From Tanypteryx hageni (Eukaryota > Arthropoda > Insecta > Odonata > Petaluridae): 64,000 nucleotides of DNA. The notes below the pieces were generated by a model. The model was not told where the DNA came from and did no database searches. It worked only from the letters and a program-made list of their open reading frames with translations. The translations under genes were made by a program, and so were the position numbers. The DNA is taken from the NCBI GenBank assembly GCA_028673005.1, contig CM054120.1:57038057-57102056 (forward strand), in the 5' to 3' direction. Positions 22,757 through 32,902 of the stretch are shown piece after piece. Each line of letters starts with the position of its first letter. Within the stretch, counting starts at the first letter, position 1.

Positions 22757-25726
22757 AGCTACTGCTTCAATAATGAAGCTCTTATAAAGGTTCCCTGATG
22801 TATTTACAGTAAAAAAATTAAATAAAATGTTCTAAAACAGTTATAAGCTCTTTTCTTATTTCAATCTAGTAAATTCGATCGATAATACTTATTACGCGGG
22901 AAAATATTTACTCGCCGTCTTCGGCGTATTTTTATTTGCATCATAAATGGAAATATCAACATAAAAGTTAGTTGAAATTTGAATTTAAAACGTCTATAAG
23001 AATCTAATATCTGCTATTGATAGCTTCCGACTTTATTTAATAACTGGCTATGAGTGTCAGTTTCAGGGTCAATATACATTGAGACTGTACCGAATAATGT
23101 AAAAAGGCTTTCGTATAAATTCTCATGGCGAACGATGAATATATCTAGATTTCTCAACTGAAAAAAGATATAAAGTATAAAAGTTTTATAATCTGAATGT
23201 CGGTATGCATGCAACGCCTCCGTGTTCAATAAGCAAATACTTTTTTCCATAAATAATTAACGGCAGAATACCAGCCGCTTTATCGGGAGAAGCATACCGA
23301 GGAAAACGGTTGATAGGAAATATCCCGTTTTTGGTATAAAGCTTAAAAGGTAAATCGAAATAATAATCATAGGCGAATATATCTCAATATTCTCAAACGA
23401 AGATAATCTGATGTGGAAACCACATGAGCCGCTTTTGGGTGTTTTCATTGCTTAGTAGTCATTCCTACGCTTGGTTAAGTCACACTGAGAACGGGGTACA
23501 CATTCTCACCCCTTTGTTTTCATCCCCTTCTCCTTCAGTATTTCCTACTCCCTGACATTTTGCATTGGTGACGTCGAAATAGAACAGTTTACCCTCATTA
23601 GTTCCAATACGTCCATCGTGTGGAAACTTTATTCGAGTGCTGTACGTCTTTTAGAGTTTAACCTTAAATTCCACTATGCCATGTAATCACAGTAACACTA
23701 CTACGTATTGAAAATTCACCCCAGTGCGTTTAGTCTAATTTCATTCATATGAAATCTAATTATCATTTTTAATTAAAATATATTGTCATTAACATTACAT
23801 TTTTATTAATTCAAATACATCTGAAAAACGCGCTAAAATTCAAAATAACTCATATTTGGTCTATTATACTACAAAAGACATAGTTAAGTTAGAAATACTA
23901 AAATAGCATTATAACTTACGTGCAATTGTTACAAAATATGCTTCTATGATTTTCACATATCAAATTGATGCAGATGGATCATCTGTTGCTGAACTTTTTA
24001 TCTGCATACCGTGGCCAAAGCTTACATCTTCCTTGTTTGGCAGCCAATGAATGTCCTACATTTATAGTACCGACCAAAGTTACCAACCTTTCATTTAGTA
24101 GACAGGTTTTAACTACCCCTTCCTTATAACTACGATATATTACTTAGGGAATTATTTTGTTTTCAAAATAACATATCATGCATATTAAAATTTGACCTTT
24201 GATAAAAAATATTTCGCTATTACTACAATCTGTGAAAATTCACCCGAAGGGATGGCTTTTTGGATATTTGCTGAAGAAAATTTAAAAAAGAAAACATCAG
24301 AAAGGTAAATCTTGGCCTAAACTGAGAATACTTAAAATCAGAACTGCGGGAAGCATTGTGATGGGAGGTATGGAAGATGGAGCTGATGGAGGGAGGGGGA
24401 AGAGAGGAACGAGGGAGGGAGAGAAGGAGGAAGGCGTGGGAGAGGAAGGTTGGAGAGGGGATGAAGGAGGGAGAGAGGATTGGCGGACGGAAAGTGGAGA
24501 AAAGTAGGGTCGAGGGAATCTGCAGATAGTTTTGTGTGTTTCCCCGAGCACTAGTGTGCGGTGTCGACTTACCCGCAGATTATTATCACGTCTTTGGAAT
24601 CTAAAAGGTTTGTCACATTTTTTCCTAGTAGAAAGTGCTTTAGTTCTCTCGCAATAATATCTGTTCATCTTTCCATTGCGTCTATTTCCTGAGAGCGATA
24701 AGAGATCGACGTATCTGTCTTGTGTACGGCATAGAGAAAAGTTTGGCTTCGGTTCTAATACAGGTTCCACAATGATATTTATCGCCGTGAATCATACTTT
24801 TTCTTCCGCAATTACACTGGCTGATAACGAACAAATATATATTCTATTTAAATATCAAGTTTACATTGATAATTCGCGCATTCAACAGTAGAGTTAATAT
24901 AGAGTGAAATCCCCATAACAACGAATACCCTTAGGGGGAAATTTATGGCGAAGAGATGTATTTAAGCTTCCCGTTGTAAAATTTCCTAGAACGCGACCAA
25001 TGAAATAAGTGCGTAATCCGATGTTTGATACGCGATTTATTAAACATAAAGATTATATTAACTTGCGAATAAGGTGGAATCGGTTCTTTGGCATAATATT
25101 ATAAAGTTGTATTCAAATTTATTAATTGGTACTTGTAGGAAATATAGCTTTTTCGACGCTGTGAAATGAATTACGCTACTCCAACAAGTTCGTTAGTGAG
25201 AGATTTAGTAGTACGAATTGCACTTCATTACCAGTTTCTCTGCTCATTATCACAACTTCCTCTAACGGCACGCATCGCTCGCCCATTTTTTATTAAATTA
25301 ATTTATATTTCATTCATGAATTTAATTGATAGGCTTTTGAGTTATAAAACACACCTTCACATATTCAAATTTATTTATTCGTTTCTACTACATTGGAAGA
25401 CGATTAGTGTGACAATTAAAATAAACAAAATATTCAAAACAAGATCTGATTTTTGAATTCCGCGTCTGATTGCAATAGACAGTTGATAACCATAACCAGC
25501 TATGGTAATAAGCTGCACCTTATGTATTAATCAATCTTCTTTTTACTTTATTCGCTTTTTTATAATTTTAAGTTTTTCGGGTATGCGGAATGTCGTTTTT
25601 TGGTAATATATTCTAATAGGAATATATGTCTTTTGGTCTGTATTTTATTGTATTATGTAGATGCTTTTTAATGATACTTCTAAATGTTTGATTTTATCAA
25701 TTGGATATTTTTTTCTGAAATTTTAG
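22757..25726 (+). other. spacer between units 2 and 3
   Basis: Same content and order as the spacer before unit 2: 3' flank with AATAAA, possible signal-like exon at 23424, polypurine tract 24353-24515, shared upstream block. No other exon was supported. Confidence 0.5.
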
Positions 25727-26750
25727 TATCGTCATGGATAAACAAAATAAATCCAACTGCAATGGTGTACCACTAAAAGGAGCACCACAGCGCAATCCGC
25801 ACAACGAAAAGCCAATGGATAATAAACCAGACACAAAGAATCCGAATCACTTACCCGCAGAAAGGAAAGGTATGTAGAAATTGAGAATAAGGAAATATAC
25901 TGCCTTGACCGAGATCGAACTCGTGTGATCCGCTTGTATGATTGGTATACTATCACTGAACTATCGTGGAGAGCGAAGTGAGTCGACTACTTAAAAGTAT
26001 TCAAATATTAGCGCGAAAAGCTCCAGTTAAAAACATTTATTGCGAAAAAATTCCTAAAATGAAAATTTGCTTTTTAAGATATCAGAATAAACAATTCTTG
26101 CAGAACATTCAACGTTTGCCGAGTCTCCTAAGAGACCCGGCGCGACGTACGGGACAGCCGGGCGGATACCCGGGCCGTCCAAGTCTCGGGGTCGCTATCA
26201 CGATCATATACCTTTGCATTACTTGCAAGTGAACAAATATTGGATACCAATTTTCATCGCGGAACAGGCTATAATCCCGATATCATTCCTTTTTTTTTAA
26301 TTTCAGTAGTTTTTACAGATTGTATAATCAATTATCATTTACTCATATCTCAAAAAAAATTTACGGAGGGAGGCGATGGATTGTTATCTCTCCAGGGGAC
26401 TCAATATTCCCCGAGTTGCACTTGTTCTAGAATTGGAAAACGCTGATTTAGTTTTGAATTTATTTGTATATGCAACATTACTGGATTAAAATTTTTTAAT
26501 TGAATACCAATCGTGATGCATGAAAATAAAGAAGTTGAAATCACTTTAAGGTGCTTGGAATCATTTGTTGAAATCCAACCATAGGCTCTATTATTCATTA
26601 ATTAAATGGTTTATATGGAGTTTTTAGTAACTCTCTGTGCCATATATCGATTTCTATACTTTAATTTTTCTTTTTTTTTGTTTTGCAGATATCAAGCAGC
26701 CAGATGTGGCCAAGGAGGTCAAAGCAAAACAAACTCTAACCCGCAAATGA
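25727..26750 (+). CDS. array gene, unit 3: last two exons
   Basis: Exon 25727-25869 (143 nt) and terminal exon 26689-26750 (62 nt) have the same sites and phases as unit 1. The protein starts MDKQNKSNCNGVPLKGAPQR from the internal ATG at 25734 and ends DIKQPDVAKEVKAKQTLTRK. It differs from unit 1 by Lys-Asn at position 8 and Pro-Thr in the tail, so it is a recent copy. AATAAA follows the stop. The upstream exon is unidentified. The function is unknown. Confidence 0.5.
25900..25974 (-). repeat. tRNA-like sequence in the intron of unit 3, antisense
   Basis: Same layout as in unit 1. Confidence 0.5.
26118..26203 (+). ncRNA. GC-rich foldable islet, unit 3
   Basis: Same sequence and fold as in unit 2. 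Confidence 0.35.
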
Positions 26751-29742
26751 AGCTACTGCTTCAATAATGAAGCTCTTATAAAGGTTCCCTGATGTGTTTA
26801 CAGTAAAAAAATTAAATAAAATGTTTTTAAACAGTTATTAGCTCTTTTCTTATTTCAATCTAGTAAATTCGATCGATAATACTTATTACGCGGGAAAATA
26901 TTTACTCGTCGTCTTCGGCGTATTTTTATTTGCATCATAAATGGAAATATTAACATAAAAGTTAGTTGAAATTTAAATTTAAAACGTCTATAAGAATCTA
27001 ATATCTGCTATTGATAGCTTCCGATTTTATTTAATAACTGGCTATGAGTGTCAATTTCAGGGTCAATATACTTGGTGACTGTACCGAATAATGTAAAAAG
27101 GCTTTCGTATAAATTCTCATGGCGAACGATGAATATATCTAGATTTCTCAACTGAAAAAAATATAAAGTATAAAAGTATTATAATCTGAATGTCGGTATG
27201 CATGCAACTCCTCCGTGTTCAATAAGCAAATACTTTTTTCCATAAATAATTGACGGTAGAATACCAGCCGCTTAAACGGGAGAAGTATACCGAGGAAATC
27301 GGTTGATAGGAACTATCCCGTTTTAGGTAAAAAGCTTAAAAGGTAAATCGAAATAATAATAATAGGCAAATATATCTTACATTCTCAAACGAAGATAATC
27401 TGATGTGGCAACCTCATGAGCCGCTTTTGGGTGTTTTCATTGTTTTGTATTCATTTCTACGATTGGTTAAGTCTCACTGAGAACTGGGTACACATTCTCA
27501 CACCTTTGTATTCATCTCCTTCTCCTTCAGTATTTCCTACTCCCTGACATTTTGCATTGGTGACGTCGAAATAGAACAGTCTGCCCTCATTAGTTCCAAT
27601 ACGACCATCGTGTGGATACTTTATTCGAGTGGTGTGCGTCTTTTAGAGTTTAACCTTAAATTGCACTATGCCATCTAATCACAGTAACACTAATACGTAT
27701 TGAAAATTCACCCCAGTGCGTTTATTCTAATTTCATTCATATGAAATCCAATTATCATTTTTAAATAAAATAGATTGCCATTAACATTTCATTTTTATTA
27801 ATTCAAATACATCTGAAAAACGCGCTAAAATTCAAAATAACTCATATTTGGTCTATTATACTACAAAAGAGCTAGTTAAGTGAGAAATACTAAAATAGCA
27901 TTATAACTTACGTGTAATTGTTACAAATTGTGCTTCTATGATGGCCACATATCAAATTGATGCAGATGGATCATTTGTTGTTGAACTTTTTAGCTGCATT
28001 TCGTGGCCAAAGCTTACATCTTCCTTGTTTGGCTGCCTATGAATGGCCTACATTTATAGTACTGACTAAAGATACCGACCATTCATTTAGTAGACAGGTT
28101 TTAACTACCCCTTCCTTATAACTACGATATATTACTTAGGGCATAATTTTGTTTTCAAAATAACATATCATACATATTAAAATTTGACCTTTGATAAAAA
28201 ATATTACGCTAACACTACAAACTGTGAAAATTTACACGAAGGGATTGCATTTTGGATATTTGCTGAAGAAAATTTTAAAAAGAAAACTTCAGAAAGGTAA
28301 ATCTTGGCCTAAACAGAGAATACTTAAAATCAGAACAGCGGGATGCATTGTGAGAGGAGTTATGAAAGAGGGAGCTGAGGGAGGGAGGGGGAAGAGAGGG
28401 AGAATGGAGGGAGAGAGGAAGGATGGAGGGAAAGATAAAGGATGTAAGGCGTGGGGGAGGAAGGTTGGAGAGGGGATGAAGGAGGGAGAGAGGATTGGCG
28501 GACGGAATGTGGATAAAAGGAGGGTCGAGGGAATCTTCAGATAGTTTTGTGTGTTTCCCCGAGCATTAGGTTGCAGTGTCGACTTACCCGCAGATTATTA
28601 TCACGTCTTTGGAATCTAAAAGGTTTGTCACATTTTGTCCTAGTTGAAAGTGCTTTAGTTCTCTCGCAATAATATCTGTTAGTCTTTCCATTGCGTCTAT
28701 TTCCTGTGAGCGATAAGAGATCGACGTATCTGTCTTGTGTACGGCTTAGAGAAAAGTTTGGCTTCGGTTCTAATAGAGGTTCCACAATGATACTTTTTCG
28801 CGGTAAATCGTACTTTTTCTTCCGCAATTACACTGGCTGATAAGGAACAAATATATATTCCATTTAAATAGCAAGTTTACATTGATATTTTGCGCATTCA
28901 ACAGTAGAGTTAATATAGAGTGAAATCCCCGTAACAACGAATACCCTTAGGAGGAAATTTATGGCGAAGAGATGTATTTAAGCTTCCCGTTGTAAAATTT
29001 CCACGAACGCGGCCAATTCAATAATTGCGTACTCAGATGTTTGATACGCGATTTATTAAACTTAAAGATGATATTAACTTGCTAAAAAGGTGGAATCGGT
29101 TCTTTGGCATAATATTATAAAGTTGTATTCAAAATTATTAATTGGTACTTGTAGGAATTATAGCTTTTTCGACGCTGTGAAATGATTTACGCTACTCCAA
29201 CAAGTTCGATAATGAGATATTTAGCAATGCGAATTGCACTTCATTACTAGTTTCTCTGCTCATTCTCCCAACTTAGTCTAACGGCACGCTTCGCTCGCCC
29301 ATTTTTTATTAAATTAATTTATATTTCATTCATGAATTTAATGGATAGGTTTTTGAGTTATAAAACACACCTTCACATATTCAAATTTATTTCTTCGTTT
29401 CTAATACAGTGGGAGACGATTAATGTGACAATAAAACTAAACAAAATATTCAAAACAAGATCTGATTTTTGAATTCCGAGGCTGATTGCAATAGACAGTT
29501 GATAACCATAACCAGTGATGGTAATAAGCTGCACCTTATGTATTAATCAATCTTCTTTTTACTTTATTCGCTTTTTTATAGTTTTAAGTTTTTCGGGTAT
29601 GCGGAATGTCGTTTTTTGATAATATATTCTAATAGGAATATATGTCTTTTGGTCTGTATTTTATTGTATTATGTAGATGCTTTTTAATGATACTTCTAAA
29701 TGTTTGATTTTATCAATTGGATATTTTTTTCTGAAATTTTAG
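26751..29742 (+). other. spacer between units 3 and 4
   Basis: Same order as the other spacers. The signal-like start lies at 27416 and the polypurine tract at 28345-28525. Nothing else was recognised. Confidence 0.5.
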
Positions 29743-30769
29743 TATCGTCATGGATAAACAAAATAAATCCAAGTGCTATGGTGCACCACTAAAAGGAGCA
29801 CCACAGAGCAATCCGCACAACGAAAAACCAGTGGACAATAAACCAGACACAAAGAATCCGATTTACTTACCCGCAGAGGGGAAAGGTATGTAGAAATTGA
29901 GAATAAGGAAATATACTGCCTTGACCGAGATCGAACTCGTGTGAGCCGCTTGTATGTTTGGTATACTATCACTGAACTATCGTGGAGAGCGAAGTGAGTC
30001 GACGACTTAAAAGTATTCAAATATTAGCGCGAACAGCTCCTATTAAATACATTTATTGCGAAAAAATTCCTAAAATTAAAATTTGCTTTTTAAGATATCA
30101 GAATCAACAATTCTTGCAGAACATTCAACGTTTGCCGAGTCTCCTAAGAGACCCGGCGCGACGTACGGGACAGCCGGGCGGATACCCGGGCCGTCCAAGT
30201 CTCGGGGTCGCTAACACTATCATATACCTTTACATTACTTGCAAGTGAACAAATATTGGATACCAATTTTCATCGCGGAACAGGCTATAATCCCGATATC
30301 ATTCCTTTTATTATTAATTTTAGTAGTTTTTACAGACTGTTTAATCAATTATTATGTACTCATATCTCAAAAAAAATTTACCGAGTGAGGCGATGGAGTG
30401 TTATCTCTCCCGGGGACACAATATTCCTCGAGTTGCACGTGTTCTAGAATTGGAAAACGCTGATAGAGTTTTGAATTTATTTCTATATGCAACATTGCTG
30501 GATTAAAATTTTTTAATTGAATACCAATCGTGATGCATGAAAATAAAGAAGTTGAAATCACTTTAAGGTGCTTGGAATCATTTGTTGAAATCCAACCATA
30601 GGCTCTATTATTCATTAATTAAATGGTTTATATGGAGTTTTTAGTAACCCTATGTGCCATATATCGATTTCTATACTTTAATTTTTCTTTATCTTTTTGT
30701 TGTGCAGATATCAAGCAGCCAGATGTGGCCAAGGAGGTCATAGCAAAACAACCTCTAACCCGCAAATGA
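29743..30769 (+). CDS. array gene, unit 4: last two exons
   Basis: Exon 29743-29885 (143 nt) and terminal exon 30708-30769 (62 nt) keep the same splice sites and phases. The protein from the internal ATG at 29750 starts MDKQNKSKCYGAPLKGAPQS and ends DIKQPDVAKEVIAKQPLTRK. Hand comparison with unit 1 gives changes such as Asn-Tyr, Val-Ala, Arg-Ser, Met-Val, Asn-Ile, His-Tyr and Arg-Gly, most of them non-synonymous, with no indel. It is the rightmost full unit. AATAAA follows. The function is unknown. Confidence 0.5.
29916..29990 (-). repeat. tRNA-like sequence in the intron of unit 4, antisense
   Basis: Same layout as in unit 1. Confidence 0.5.
30134..30219 (+). ncRNA. GC-rich foldable islet, unit 4
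   Basis: Same as units 2 and 3, except that the last bases (CTAACACTATC) differ from CTATCACGATC in the others. Confidence 0.35.
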
Positions 30770-31432
30770 AGCTACTGCTTCAATAATGAAGCTCTTATAA
30801 AGGTTCCCTGATGTGTTTACAGTAAAAATATTAAATAAAATGTTTTTAACAGTTATAATCTCTTTTCTTATTTCAATCTAGTAAATTCGATCGATAATAC
30901 TTATTACGTGCGAAAATATTTACTCGCGGTCTTCGGCGTATTTATATTTGCATCATAAATGGCAATATTAACATCGAAGATAGTTGAAATTTGAATTTAA
31001 AACGTCTATAGGAATCTTATATCTGCTATTGATAGCTTCCGATTTTTTAATAACTGGCTATGTTTGTCAGTTTCAGGGTCAATATACATGGAGTCTTTAC
31101 CGAATATTGTAAAAAGGCTTTCGTATAAATTCTAATGGCGAACGATGAATTTATCTAGATTTCTCAACTGAAAAAAGATATAAAGTATAAAAGTTTTATA
31201 ATCTGAACGTCAGTATGTATGCAACGCCTCCGTGTTCAATAAGCAAATACTTTTTTCCATAAATAATTGACGGCAGATTACCAGTCGCTTTATCGGGAGA
31301 AGCATACCGAGGAAAACGGTTGATAGGAACTATCCCGTTTTAGGTAAAAATCTTAAAAGGTATATCGAAATAATAATAATAGGCGAATATATCTTACATT
31401 CTCAAACGAAGATAATCTTAAGTGGTAACCAC

Positions 31433-32902
31433 TGTCTGTGTTTACATTCTTGTATGTCCTTCTCGCCTCCATCTTTTCTGTCATTTCCCCTGTTATTCAG
31501 GGTTTCTTAGCTCTCTTGCCTTTCGTGTATCCTATTTCCCTTTCCGCAACATTTAATATTCCATTCTTAATTCTCCACCATTTTTCCTCTCATTTTTGCA
31601 ATGTCATTTCATACTAATCACAGTAAAATAATAAATTTTTACATTCTGTATTAAAAATTTTCTTGAACGCTATTCACTCTAAGCTTCAGCAGCTCGATCC
31701 TTTTTTGTTTTATATGATGTTGTCACTCTAGAAGAGAGTCTATGCTCTGAAAATCTCTAAGATATCTTCCGCAAACCCACACAGCCGTTCCTACATTCAA
31801 GCTCTTGGGACCCATTTCCAGGAAGCAGAATCAGAAGGTAGGTAGGTCTCTATTCTGTTTTCTGGGTTAAACTCGGACCCAGGTTGACGGCTTTTTCGCT
31901 GAGAGTAAACCAACAGCATACAATCAGTCTCGCTAAGTTCATATTTTTCATAAATCACGCCCTCAAGCGGAAAAGGGATCATGAAAGGGATAATTTACGA
32001 CCTGCGTTAATGAGCATTCCTCAAAAACTCATTCGTCGCTATAACAAATAAAAATCTAAAAGAGAAAATGACCGAGTTTATATAACGCGATCTGACTGCC
32101 CGAGAGAGAGAAAAGGGGGAGGGAACGAGTGAGATATATGGTGCACGCTGTTTAGCGAACTAAAGAACTCCTCGTCCAATCGGTGCTTGCCAACGCCGCT
32201 GCGGTGAGCCGTCGTGTTTCACGACCTCGGAGGCTCGGTTTTCACCCCACCTCCCCCTTTCGGGTCCTCCTAGTCCTTCCTCTTCTCGCACGCATGCAAT
32301 CCTCCCCGACTCCTTTCCTCCGAGAACCCTCCATCTGCCATCTCCCATTTTCTCTCCCTTCGTTTTCTTCTCTCGCCCACCTCACTTCCCTTCTCAAGGC
32401 TGCCTTTCATTCGTGCCGTCCTCTTCCACCCTCCCTCTCCCATCCTCTCCTTATTACGTCTTCTCCTCTTTTTCTACTGACCTTTATTTTTCTCCGCTCC
32501 CAACACAGCTTTTCTCTTTCCTTTCTCTCCCTCCATTCCCACTTCCCTTCTCCTCAACCAAATCACATTTTCCCGACGCCTCGTGAAGTAGTTATAGGCC
32601 GTCCTCTTTCGTCCACAGAAAAATGTCTGACTCGCCACAACACGGTTTTCTAAGGATAGTGACTATTAGAGGGATGATAAATTCAAATGAAATTACTTCA
32701 CTCATCCTTCTAGCAAATGGTCGATAATATCTCTTAAAATTAGGATTATGAAAAGTGCACATTTTGAGAACCAGCTTATATACCACCTAATACCCACGAG
32801 TTTTATCATTAATGTTGAATTCATCTGTCGTTATATTTTCGGATAAAAAATAAAATTAGCGTAATTCCAATTGATTCTTTGTTTCAAATAATTCCTTCTC
32901 AG
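31433..32902. other. unique sequence after the array, with a pyrimidine-rich GC patch
   Basis: 32150-32600 is rich in C and T and relatively GC-rich. A possible extra exon for the next gene, 31732-31837 (phase 0 in, phase 1 out, before GTAGGTAGG, ending FQEAESE), would join in frame to 32903, but a minus-strand open frame overlaps it and support is weak. Nothing else was recognised. Confidence 0.4.

Larger units (their letters stand above)
17089..31432 (+). repeat. tandem array of gene-bearing units 1-4
   Basis: Terminal exons start at 19307, 22695, 26689 and 30708, spaced 3388, 3994 and 4019 bases. The short step reflects the deletion in unit 2. Homology covers exons, introns and spacers. 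It ends on the right near 31432, at GTGGTAACCAC, where the next spacer would have begun with the ATG of the signal-like exon. Confidence 0.9.

Noticed and set aside
17138..28827. Minus-strand open frames of about 96-157 codons, repeated before units 1-4, ending beside a good minus-strand donor (CGG before GTAAGT)
   Set aside because: The frame is shared only because the copies are recent. In the diverged unit 0 the same frame has a TGA, and indels of 1 and 2 bases separate the versions.
18582..30248. Plus-strand 88-codon frame repeated in units 1, 3 and 4
   Set aside because: It begins inside the antisense tRNA-like sequence, crosses the GC islet and is not open as such in unit 0. It lies in the intron.
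31797..31982. 61-codon minus-strand frame
   Set aside because: It conflicts with a weak candidate exon on the plus strand. No domain, no splice context. Undecided, so not annotated.
32183..32653. 156-codon plus-strand frame
   Set aside because: Low-complexity Ser/Pro/Leu composition from a pyrimidine-rich tract, with no domain.
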